A DNA stretch of 64,000 bases. Origin: Chitinophaga vietnamensis (lineage in GTDB: Bacteria; Bacteroidota; Bacteroidia; Chitinophagales; Chitinophagaceae). Positions within the stretch are counted from its first letter, which is position 1; each line of letters opens with the position of its first letter. The position numbers and the translations under genes are program-made. Below the pieces are notes generated by a model. It saw only the letters and a program-made list of their open reading frames with translations. It searched no databases and had not been told where the DNA came from. The DNA is taken from assembly GCF_902167635.1 (NCBI RefSeq), contig NZ_CABHMS010000010.1, positions 62,001-126,000 of the forward strand, in the 5' to 3' direction. Below, in pieces: positions 52,401 through 59,243 of the stretch.

Positions 52401-53004
52401 GAACCAGCCCGCAAAGTTCAACGAAACCAATTATCTCAATAACCGCGCAGATATAGATTATACGCCATTCCGTGTAAGCGTGGACCCGCCTTATGAGGAA
52501 TTATACCGGCCGGCTTCCATATGGTTGCATAGTACCGTTGCGGGCGATCATCCCATCAGCTATGCCTGGGAACCCGCGCTGGGTCTGTCTTGTACCAGCT
52601 GTGCAGCGCCTGTGGCATCGGTCACCTCGTCTATGAAATACACGGTGCTGGTGAAGAATGAATATTTCTGTACCGACACTGCTGCGGCTGTCATCAAAAC
52701 CTTCACCGGTGTGAGTACCAGTATGCCCAATGCTTTCACGCCCAATGGCGACGGGCACAATGATATTTTTTATGTGATCGGCAGCCGCGATATCAAGCTG
52801 GTAAGGGATTTCAACATCTTCGACCGCTGGGGTGGCCGGGTGTTTGAAGCACACAATACGCCGGCCAACGATCGCGCCTATGGTTGGGATGGTAGCGTCA
52901 ATGGCCGGGAAGCGGCTGCAGGGCCATATGTGTATTTCGCCACACTGGAATTTATGGATGGCACGGTACAGATGATAAAAGGCTCGCTGGTGCTGGTGAG
53001 ATAG
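49405..53004 (+). CDS. Large secreted M43-type metalloprotease with repeat modules and T9SS type B domain
   Basis: 1199 residues from the ATG at 49405 (signal MRNLLVIFLCLSCHALHAQ); an ATG 15 bases upstream is the alternative. The catalytic domain has HEMGHYLNLLHTF (HExxHxxxxxH, around residue 217), the Met-turn NFMDYG, and paired cysteines as in the pappalysin/M43B family. A PKD domain and three copies of a CARDB-like module follow, each with FYD...P and a closing N-E-x-N-Y-x-N-N. Two of them are followed by an Ig-like unit containing L-x-C-x-x-C. The end (PNAFTPNGDGHNDIF, FDRWGGRVFE, GPYVYFATLEF, GSLVLVR) is the gliding-motility C-terminal domain, a type IX type B sorting signal. A -7-like box TATCTTCG lies at 49342-49349. 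Confidence 0.9.
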   Translation: MRNLLVIFLCLSCHALHAQVFSSIQVRPCGSDVLQQRLRKDPAYVAREAAIERAILARSYHTAPFSVIAPPPIVTLPVVFHIIDDGTGSITDANVIQALNDLNDAYGATGAFTGARTDTRIRFCLAKTAPDGSRTNGIVRTKSYLSDFDVDMEGGELLKLGRWPGDRYINIWVVQGIKSEYMQDFECGNWTRLHMGGYASAGGDIVVAGLGVGLVAHEMGHYLNLLHTFANRDCKNDDCTVDGDKVCDTPPERSITGGYACSSPPNTCHTDTLSGFTTDVPDLPDNFMDYGQGAGCILSFTAGQAQRMQNFIAAALGSLVASAVCNDPCTAAITAGFTRSIDYPVIGDVINFTNTSTGADTYQWIVDGVPQATTTNFSLTVTEKRNYTVWLRATNTAAHCSATLTDVITVGCGVTARFYPDKRKIASKAGFSLDSVQFTNRSRNATAWTWLMSNDAGMAETAISSSQQLTYVFTQPATYNVRLVATDGHCYDTTNVVHIVVDDPRPNGAVFVPDIQCYDKDKLRVSLYFYNYGYDTIPKNTPVAFYDADPRKPGAHRVGGLYQLPSALPGKCASALYTFILDAGRADIDTLVAVFNDNGTTLPLALPNTSLIESDYNNNISSHKNFQFHVKLTPADYTLAPQQQITLKPLSSGGVIDHASWQVSPWLDCSNCINSTFTAPYRQDSVVKEQVMAFSKYGCVDSTTATIHLPPADDYTVKTDQADCAAGDSLHLAFTICNAYTKGNIPSRLSVDFYDAPPASGGATALGTTFVTLAQSAGACEHYEQFIKRPVSGSVYALVNKAALTTTFPPGSGLNEANYANNTSGYDYHAPVLSVFPLDTTVYRKAPFPLYYSVPGFSPVQIAWQHGDGYTLSCYNCASPQATMRDSAAIGLQVTNQYGCTLQGQNYVHLFPPDMTVELLEVHCFDNSHITARFRICMSNGYDSVFAQVPVSFYDGDPGNDNTHLLSPAYATPLIAPGACAEYTHILAARDLTSLVAVVNQPAKFNETNYLNNRADIDYTPFRVSVDPPYEELYRPASIWLHSTVAGDHPISYAWEPALGLSCTSCAAPVASVTSSMKYTVLVKNEYFCTDTAAAVIKTFTGVSTSMPNAFTPNGDGHNDIFYVIGSRDIKLVRDFNIFDRWGGRVFEAHNTPANDRAYGWDGSVNGREAAAGPYVYFATLEFMDGTVQMIKGSLVLVR

Positions 53005-53144
53005 ATGTATATTAAACAATCATTCTACGTTTCTATTTTAAAGTCATAGCAAGATATCTTCCTGTCATTTTCTTTTTTTGTTATGATGAATTTTGGGTTT
53101 ATCATTGGGGCGTGAAACACCGACCTACTCAAAAAAACGAAGTA

Positions 53145-53609
53145 ATGAAAACAGTGACCTACCTACGGACCAACAACGAGCAGGAAGATTTCAATGCCTT
53201 AATGACTGCGCTGGACAACGACCTGAAAGAAAGGTACCAGGATACCCGCGGACTTTACGACACACATGAGGTGATCGAAGCGATGGACACTGCGCTGGTG
53301 GCCTATATGGGCGATACGGCGGTGGGCTGCATCAGTTTCAGTGTGTTCAACGATCATACCATCGAGATCAGGAACCTGTTCGTGGTGCCCGAGCAAAGAG
53401 GGCAGGGCATTGCGGCCGGTATGCTGCAGGAACTGGAGCAATGGGCAAAGGAACTGCATTACAGCTATGCCATCCTGGAAACGGGCCGCCGCCAGCCCGA
53501 GGCGATCAGCCTCTATGAAAAGAACGGCTATACGCAGATGGATAACTATGGCCCTTATATCGGGCAGGAGAACAGCATCTGCATGCGCAAACGATTGATC
53601 CTCTCCTGA
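53145..53609 (+). CDS. GNAT-family N-acetyltransferase
   Basis: 154 residues from the ATG at 53145. A GTG at 53112 would add 11 unrelated residues. The acetyl-CoA-binding motif A is NLFVVPEQRGQGIAAGMLQEL, and the C-terminal motif B is ETGRRQPEAISLYEKNGYT. The substrate is unknown, as for most small GNATs. It is followed 3 bases later by a strong terminator. Confidence 0.9.
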   Translation: MKTVTYLRTNNEQEDFNALMTALDNDLKERYQDTRGLYDTHEVIEAMDTALVAYMGDTAVGCISFSVFNDHTIEIRNLFVVPEQRGQGIAAGMLQELEQWAKELHYSYAILETGRRQPEAISLYEKNGYTQMDNYGPYIGQENSICMRKRLILS

Positions 53610-53612
53610 TAC

Positions 53613-53646
53613 AAAAAAGCCCCACGCGCTGGCGTGGGGCTTTTTT
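53613..53646 (+). terminator. Rho-independent terminator
   Basis: AAAAAAGCCCCACGC pairs with GCGTGGGGCTTTTTT across GCTG. Poly-A before and poly-T after make it functional in both directions. Confidence 0.92.
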
Positions 53647-53726
53647 TGTCTTACCGCAACATATTTTGCCATCTGACTGTTATAGTCGAGGCATTATTAA
53701 TGATCATTTTAAATTTCATCAAGAAC

Positions 53727-54140
53727 ATGAAGAAAGTTTTTCTGCTTGCAGCTGTTACTGTTTGTTTTACTACAATGAGCGTGAAAGCGCAAAGCATCCT
53801 TGACCAGGCCAAAAAAGCGGCTACCTCGGAAAGCCCGCTGGGCAATAGCGGTGGTATCGCCAGCAGTATCCTGGGCCAGCTGACGCCGGCGCTGTCACTC
53901 ACACAAACACAGCAACCCAAAGTATTGAACCTGGTGAGCAGCTTCCTCACCAAAAAAGCCAGCATCCTGCCTTTGCAGCAATCTAACCCTGCCGCCTATA
54001 CGTCAAAATTCGGCGGTCTGCAAAAAGGACTGTTCGGTAAACTACAAACACTGCTCACCGTAGCACAGTACACCAAGTTCCTCGGGCTGAAACCCAAAGC
54101 CAACGACGCCGCCAACGTACTGTCACAATTATTTTTTTAA
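53727..54140 (+). CDS. Small secreted helical protein
   Basis: 137 residues from the ATG at 53727, directly before a signal peptide (MKKVFLLAAVTVCFTTMS ending VKAQ). A longer frame from 53634 would run through the terminator and is rejected. The mature protein is helical with two L-T/S-x-x-Q-like segments (LSLTQTQQPKVLNLVSSFL and LLTVAQYTKFLGL), a rhythm reminiscent of Spy/CpxP-type periplasmic chaperones. The resemblance is weak and the function open. It is followed by a long AT-rich palindrome. Confidence 0.75.
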   Translation: MKKVFLLAAVTVCFTTMSVKAQSILDQAKKAATSESPLGNSGGIASSILGQLTPALSLTQTQQPKVLNLVSSFLTKKASILPLQQSNPAAYTSKFGGLQKGLFGKLQTLLTVAQYTKFLGLKPKANDAANVLSQLFF

Positions 54141-54144
54141 TTGA

Positions 54145-54284
54145 CGGATTTAGGGATTTACGGATTTACGAATTTAGGGATTTACGGATTTATTGATTTA
54201 TGGAGCATTTCCCCAAATCCCTAAATTCGTAAATCCCTAAATTCGTAAATCCCTAAATCCGTAAATCAATAAATCCGTAAATCC
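54145..54284. repeat. AT-rich multi-register palindrome, about 140 bp
   Basis: Left half is built of GGATTTAGGGATTTACGG, GATTTACGAATTTAGGG and GGATTTATTGATTTA. The right half holds the inverted forms of the same words in shuffled order, so several alternative long hairpins are possible. It separates the secreted protein (stop 54140) from the nuclease gene (start 54316) and ends 5 bases before a -7-like box. Confidence 0.85.
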
Positions 54285-54288
54285 TCAC

Positions 54289-54296
54289 TATCTTCG
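54289..54296 (+). promoter_or_regulatory. Possible -7 box of the nuclease gene
   Basis: TATCTTCG differs from TAnnTTTG at one position and lies 20 bases before the nuclease ATG, immediately after the palindrome. Confidence 0.35.
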
Positions 54297-54315
54297 CGCG
54301 CTCGTAACCTGCGCC

Positions 54316-55743
54316 ATGCCGAAGAAAAAAAAGAAGAGCGATGATAATTCGCTTTCCCTCATTATAGTATTGATAGTGATCGCCCTGATCGTTACTTTCT
54401 GTTCCCGTAAATTTAATACGGACGCACCGCAAAAAGAACTTCCGAAGAAATCTCATCATAAGAAAAAAACTGCCCGGCGCCATGCGCCGAAAGCCTTGCT
54501 CCTGGAGGATTTTGAACAAGGGTCGAAAACCAATTATAATTCCGGAGACGTTGACCTCGGCAGCGGTTCATGGGAATTTAAAGATGCTGTAACCGGTGGG
54601 GGAGAACTGGATCATAAGCAGGGCAGTCAGGCCCTGCGCATTCGTGCAAACGGCAGCGCTGCCATGAATTTTGATATCGTGGTGAATGGCACGGTAACGG
54701 TTACACTAAAACATGCTTTATACGGCAAAGATACCACTGCCGCCGAATGGGAGTTATGGGCTTCGGTAAATAAAGGCCAGCGCTATTTTAAGGCAGGCAA
54801 CACCGTTAGTACCGGCAGCCGGCAACTGCAAACTGCTACCTTTTCCGTTAGCACCACAAATACGATCCGCTTCCAGATACGCAAAACAGAACGGGATGAC
54901 GCCCGCCTCAATTTCGACGCTTTTGTAGTAAGATATGCCGGCCCTGCGCCTGAACGCAATGACATGCCCGCCGGTGACGCCGTAGCCGGCGACGATGATC
55001 ATCTGCTGCTCGGTAATCCCAGCAATGCCAGCGCTTCGCTGGCCATGGCCAACAATTACCTTATGGATAAAGGCTACTATAAATTATCGTATAACCGTGA
55101 CCGTGGTACGCCTAACTGGGTGTGCTGGCATATTTCCCGCCGCGACCTGGGCAATATGAACCGTGCGAATGATTTCCGCGCAGATATGGACCTGCCCTCC
55201 ACATGGTACGCCGTAGCCCAGACCAGCTACATCGGCAGCGGCTTCGACCGGGGCCATAACTGCCCCTCCGGCGACCGTACCAATACCCGCGATGCCAACG
55301 AAGCCACCTTCCTCATGACCAACATGATTCCGCAGGCGCCCATGCATAACCAGCATCTCTGGGCTTACCTGGAAGATTATACCCGCGGCCTGGTGAAAAA
55401 AGGCAATGAAGTGTATGTGATCATGGGCAGCTACGGCGTTGGCGGTACCGGCAGCAAAGGTTTCCGGGAGAAGATAGACCACGACCGCATCACCGTACCG
55501 GACCATATCTGGAAAGTGATCTTAGTGCTGCCGGAGGGCAATAACGATTTGAAACGTATCAATAAAAATACGCGCATCATTGCTGTGAACACCCCTAACA
55601 GTAATGACGTGAACACAAGTTGGTCTGCCTATCTGACCTCTATTGCCGAGATAGAACAGGCCACCCACCTGAAATTACTGAGCAAAGTGCCGGAAGCAGT
55701 AAGGCAGGAGCTGGTGAAGAAGATCGATCATGCGGAATACTAA
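54316..55743 (+). CDS. DNA/RNA non-specific endonuclease (NUC1 family), membrane-anchored
   Basis: 475 residues. A lysine-rich N-terminus (MPKKKKKSDD) precedes a transmembrane helix (about residues 13-29; LSLIIVLIVIALIVTF), then a basic linker, a beta-sandwich-like domain (about 60-205) and the beta-beta-alpha-metal nuclease domain (about 240-470). The catalytic motif is GFDRGHNCPSGDRT with His314, and the metal-binding asparagine is in MIPQAPMHNQHLW. The family cuts DNA and RNA without sequence preference, and in Bacteroidota it is often exported for nutrient acquisition. Its last 4 bases overlap the stop of the convergent membrane-protein gene. Confidence 0.92.
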   Translation: MPKKKKKSDDNSLSLIIVLIVIALIVTFCSRKFNTDAPQKELPKKSHHKKKTARRHAPKALLLEDFEQGSKTNYNSGDVDLGSGSWEFKDAVTGGGELDHKQGSQALRIRANGSAAMNFDIVVNGTVTVTLKHALYGKDTTAAEWELWASVNKGQRYFKAGNTVSTGSRQLQTATFSVSTTNTIRFQIRKTERDDARLNFDAFVVRYAGPAPERNDMPAGDAVAGDDDHLLLGNPSNASASLAMANNYLMDKGYYKLSYNRDRGTPNWVCWHISRRDLGNMNRANDFRADMDLPSTWYAVAQTSYIGSGFDRGHNCPSGDRTNTRDANEATFLMTNMIPQAPMHNQHLWAYLEDYTRGLVKKGNEVYVIMGSYGVGGTGSKGFREKIDHDRITVPDHIWKVILVLPEGNNDLKRINKNTRIIAVNTPNSNDVNTSWSAYLTSIAEIEQATHLKLLSKVPEAVRQELVKKIDHAEY

Positions 55744-57020
55744 TGCCGGTTAAATGTTTTCATCACAAACCGGCTGGTATCTACCTGGTATTTCAACAGC
55801 AATTTGTTCAAAGCCTGTACGGATTGAGCAAAAAGCTGGCTGCTCACGCTGTCTTGCTGGCGCGCAGCGAGATAAAAACAAAAGCCCGGCCGCAGGCGTA
55901 TCTGGCTCAGCATCATGTTCATGCCAGGTATGCTGCTGTTGATCGCTTTGCTGATAGCGGTGGTATCTGCCAGGGAAATGCTCCATACCACATCAAAAAC
56001 CGTTGAGTCGTTGACGTTAGGATCGCCGTGTGAAGGTTTGATGTAATGGGATGGATCATAAGCCCGCGCATAAAGTACTTTTTCACTGCTGTCGCTGAAA
56101 CGGTTAATGCCTTTGTTCAATTGCCGCAGAACGCTGTCGCCACTGGCCACATAGAGGAGGAGCGGCACGGAATCAGGATGCGCGAGGAAGGCTTCCATGG
56201 CTTTATTTGCGGAGGCATATTTCATCAGGGGAAGATGATCATCGCCGGGTGGAGGGACATCGGGCAGTAACTTCACGAAAGCGGCGGTATCATTGGTGTA
56301 GAGATACCATTCGCCGGCGGTAGTCATTTTTTCGTCGAGCACTTTTCTTACTTCCACGAGGTGGTGATTGAACGTTTCCAGTGAGGCCTCTGTGAGCTCA
56401 TATAAATCAGGGCTGTGGTGAAACCAGGAACCGGCGCAGCTTCTGACGAGGATGACCGCACCCACGGCCAGCCCTACAGGAATGGCGAACTGCGGTTTCG
56501 TAATTTTATTACGGGCCTCTTCCAATTGCGTGGAAACTGGTTGTGCGGATGTAGCTACCGTTTTCTTTTCGTAGGTGCTTCTCCGTTGTGCCAAGGTTTC
56601 CACTAATTGCGCAAATGCATCAAGCTCTTCGGCCTTGTTCGACACAAATCCTTTTGAGTTGTTGTTGAGATGCCAGGTCACCGCGCGGCGGTTCCTGATC
56701 TTCAGCCGCAGCGATGGCTGGGTGCCCCAGAAAGAACGGGATACGCCGATAATATCTTCCAATGCAAATGTGCCATATAAGGCAGAGCATACAAAGTGAT
56801 CATCTACCGTGACTGTCTCATTCCGTACAATCCATCGTGTTGACAATATCAATCCTGTCATAATTACTGTTACAAAGATGGCTATCATCCAACCTACGCT
56901 CGGCCTGAGTTCAAAGTTGACGATAATACAGGCTAATATCCATACGAACAATAACAACATTATCCAGCCGGTACGGCCGGCATCGAAGATCCGGAATTGA
57001 TAAATGACTTCACGAGACAT
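55740..57020 (-). CDS. Membrane protein of unknown function
   Basis: 426 residues from the ATG at 57020; the frame can extend to 57047. Two transmembrane helices close to the N-terminus (IMLLLFVWILACIIVNF and WMIAIFVTVIMTGLILS) are followed by a cytoplasmic PH-like segment (EDIIGVSRSFWGTQPSLRLKI). A third helix (FAIPVGLAVGAVILV, about 200) precedes a large extracytoplasmic C-terminal domain with no recognisable family. No operon partner. Confidence 0.78.
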   Translation of the reverse strand: MSREVIYQFRIFDAGRTGWIMLLLFVWILACIIVNFELRPSVGWMIAIFVTVIMTGLILSTRWIVRNETVTVDDHFVCSALYGTFALEDIIGVSRSFWGTQPSLRLKIRNRRAVTWHLNNNSKGFVSNKAEELDAFAQLVETLAQRRSTYEKKTVATSAQPVSTQLEEARNKITKPQFAIPVGLAVGAVILVRSCAGSWFHHSPDLYELTEASLETFNHHLVEVRKVLDEKMTTAGEWYLYTNDTAAFVKLLPDVPPPGDDHLPLMKYASANKAMEAFLAHPDSVPLLLYVASGDSVLRQLNKGINRFSDSSEKVLYARAYDPSHYIKPSHGDPNVNDSTVFDVVWSISLADTTAISKAINSSIPGMNMMLSQIRLRPGFCFYLAARQQDSVSSQLFAQSVQALNKLLLKYQVDTSRFVMKTFNRH

Positions 57021-57102
57021 GCGGGTTACCTCTTTTAGAAGGTGCAAAAATAACCAAAATCCCGCCGTATATTGGTCGCTGTCGTTATGAAAATGCTTAT
57101 CG

Positions 57103-58245
57103 ATGAAGACGCGCAGCCAGTTATTATTACCGCTATTGCTTTTCCCGTTCGTATTGTTTGCACAGCAAACGAAAGCACCGGTATTTACCGCCGGTACAGA
57201 AGGATATGCGAGTTACCGTATCCCGGCTTTGATACGCTTGCCCGACGGGCAGCTGCTGGCTTTTGCAGAAGGACGTTTGCACAATGCAGCGGATTTTGGT
57301 GATATTGATATTGTGCTGAAGCGCAGTAAAGACAATGGCCGCAGCTGGCAGCCCCTTGAAAAAGTGGTGGACAACGATTCCTTGCAGGCCGGCAATCCGG
57401 CGCCGGTAGTGGATCTTACCGATCCTGATTATCCTGGCGGCAGGATCTTCCTCTTTTATAATACCGGTAATAATCATGAAGGAGAGGTGCGTAAGGGCAA
57501 AGGTTTGCGTGAAGTATGGTATATCACTTCCTCCGATGGCGGCCAACATTGGTCGGCGCCCGTGAATATTACGGCGCAGGTGCACCGGCCGCATCAGCCG
57601 GAAGACTGGCGCAGCTACGCCAATACGCCCGGTCACGCTCTACAGTTTTCCCGCGGGCAATACCGGGGACGCCTATACGTAGCAGCCAATCACTCGCAAG
57701 GCAATCCGCAGCCACATTTTAAGGACTATTGTTCGCATGGTTATTACACTGATGATCATGGCAAAACTTTTCATCTTGCACAATCCTTGCCTGTGCCCGG
57801 CAGCAATGAATGTATGGCGGCCGAACTGGCCAACGGCGCACTGATGCTGAATGCCCGTAACCAGCAGGGTAACGTAAAAGCGCGCATTGTAGCCATCAGC
57901 AAGGATGGCGGCGCTACCTGGGATCAGTACAGTTATGACCCGCAATTGCCCGATCCTGTGAACCAGGGCAGCCTGCTCAATATCGCCTGGAAAAAAGGAC
58001 AGCCAGTGCTGGCCTGCTGCAATGCGGCAGATACCTTACAACGCAATCACCTCACCCTGCGCATCAGCGAGCCTGGCGGCCGCCACTGGCGCAGGTCTTA
58101 CGAGATAGAGGCCAGCAACGACAAGAAAGGGGACTATGCCGCCTATTCTGATATAGCCAATATCTCCCGGCAACAGATCGGCATCCTGTACGAACGTAAA
58201 GGATATAAAGAGATTGTATTTACAGTAGTGAACTGGACGAAGTAA
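57103..58245 (+). CDS. Exo-alpha-sialidase, GH33
   Basis: 380 residues with a signal peptide (ending LFAQQ). Six-bladed propeller features of bacterial neuraminidases are all visible: SYRIPALIRL (first arginine of the triad), AEGRLHNAADFGDIDIVL (acid/base aspartate region), Asp boxes SKDNGRSW, SSDGGQHW and SKDGGATW, the glutamate segment NECMAAELANGALMLNARN, and YAAYSDIANISRQQIGILYER with the nucleophile tyrosine and final arginine region. It releases terminal sialic acids from glycoproteins or glycolipids, presumably in the periplasm or at the cell surface. The stop abuts the stop of the sigma factor gene. With the adjoining SusC/SusD system it suggests a sialoglycan-utilisation locus. Confidence 0.92.
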   Translation: MKTRSQLLLPLLLFPFVLFAQQTKAPVFTAGTEGYASYRIPALIRLPDGQLLAFAEGRLHNAADFGDIDIVLKRSKDNGRSWQPLEKVVDNDSLQAGNPAPVVDLTDPDYPGGRIFLFYNTGNNHEGEVRKGKGLREVWYITSSDGGQHWSAPVNITAQVHRPHQPEDWRSYANTPGHALQFSRGQYRGRLYVAANHSQGNPQPHFKDYCSHGYYTDDHGKTFHLAQSLPVPGSNECMAAELANGALMLNARNQQGNVKARIVAISKDGGATWDQYSYDPQLPDPVNQGSLLNIAWKKGQPVLACCNAADTLQRNHLTLRISEPGGRHWRRSYEIEASNDKKGDYAAYSDIANISRQQIGILYERKGYKEIVFTVVNWTK

Positions 58246-58809
58246 TTATTCCGCCAGCTGCTTCCGCAGCGCATGCAGGGCTTTTACAATGTGTTTTTCT
58301 ACTGTGCTCACGGAAATATTCATACGGGAAGCAATGGCCTGATGGGAGAGGTATTGCACGCGGCTCAGCAGGAAGGCTTCCTTACATTTCTCCGGCAACT
58401 GGTTGATCACCTGTTGTATCTTTTCTTCCAGTTTTTTACTATCGATATACTGATCGCTGCGGGCTTCGGTGTGGGATTGCACCTGCTCGCGGATAGCAGC
58501 GTATTGCTTTTGCTGCACCAGTTTCTGCCGGAAACGGTCGATGATGCCGTTCTTTAGTAAGGTGTGGAGATAAGCGAACAGGTAGGTGGTATGTTCTATC
58601 CTTTCACGATTGGCATGCAGCCGGATGAACACATCCTGTACCACTTCCAGCGCATCTTCCCTGTTCTCCATCCGTTTGTAGGCCATGTTGAGCAGGCTGA
58701 TAAAGTACCGGTCATAGATCGCCTCAAAGGCACGCGGGTCCCCTTCTTTCAATAACTGGAACAGATCGCTGTCGGTAGCGTTTGCATATGATAACTTCAT
58801 TTTCTGCAT
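58246..58809 (-). CDS. ECF sigma factor, Bacteroidota FecI-like
   Basis: 187 residues. Region 2 (FEAIYDRYFISLLNMAYKRMENREDALEVVQDVFIRLHANRE with the -10-recognition helix) and region 4 (INQLPEKCKEAFLLSRVQYLSHQAIASRMNISVSTVEKHI) are complete. It belongs to the sigma-70 family expanded in Bacteroidota, paired with FecR anti-sigma factors that sense TonB-receptor occupancy. The likely partner is the FecR at 59244, which is divergent here instead of co-directional. A second ATG at 58800 is possible. Its 3' end abuts the sialidase stop. Confidence 0.93.
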   Translation of the reverse strand: MQKMKLSYANATDSDLFQLLKEGDPRAFEAIYDRYFISLLNMAYKRMENREDALEVVQDVFIRLHANRERIEHTTYLFAYLHTLLKNGIIDRFRQKLVQQKQYAAIREQVQSHTEARSDQYIDSKKLEEKIQQVINQLPEKCKEAFLLSRVQYLSHQAIASRMNISVSTVEKHIVKALHALRKQLAE

Positions 58810-59243
58810 GCAAATGGCGAATAAAAAAACTAAAAAAAAGTTAGAAATACAATAGCGGTACTTTTCTTTTTGCCCGTTTATAAAGAGGTAAAAAGATCGG
58901 GATATAATCTACCGCCCCTACGGGGCGCAATGTTATTGAACGAACGCGGCTACCGATATATCGCCCCTATGGGGCGGCATATTGATAGATGTATCGCCTG
59001 CTACCAATATGTCGCTCCTACGGAGCGCGATGTTGTTGGACAAACGTGGCTACCAATATATCGCCCCTACGGGGCGGCATATTGGTAGATATATCGCCTG
59101 CTATAACATATCGCCCCGTAGGGGCGAAAGCCCGGTAGATATTGCGCAGGTTACGCCGCATTCAGCTCCGTAGGAGCGAACGCCCGGTAGCGATAGCCCG
59201 GTAGACCCGGGTGGAACCCGGGGCCGGCCGGGCCGACAGATTT
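58810..59243. repeat. Intergenic repeat region: 100-bp tandem duplication and six CGCCCC-type hairpins
   Basis: 58913-59012 and 59013-59112 are two copies of a 100-bp unit, about 87% alike. Each begins with a hairpin and has a second hairpin 49 bases later: CGCCCCTACGGGGCG (58913), CGCCCCTATGGGGCG (58962), CGCTCCTACGGAGCG (59013), CGCCCCTACGGGGCG (59062). Two further hairpins follow: CGCCCCGTAGGGGCG at 59112 and GCTCCGTAGGAGC at 59165. Between them stand words such as GGTAGATATATCGCC and CCCGGTAG. The last 45 bases before fecR are very GC-rich. No gene is credible here; frames across the repeats merely translate the hairpins. Promoters of the divergent sigma and fecR genes must lie in or beside the array. 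Confidence 0.88.

Noticed and set aside
53634-53726. N-terminal extension of the small secreted protein
   Set aside because: It starts inside the terminator of the acetyltransferase gene and would place 31 residues before a clear signal peptide.
58870-59173. Two overlapping plus-strand frames of 72 and 63 codons with similar products
   Set aside because: Their similarity only reflects translation of the 100-bp tandem hairpin repeat. There is no credible start signal or family.
58913-59177. CRISPR-like array
   Set aside because: The unit is a 100-bp tandem duplication with hairpins at unequal spacing. There are no short identical repeats with unique spacers of constant size, and no cas genes.
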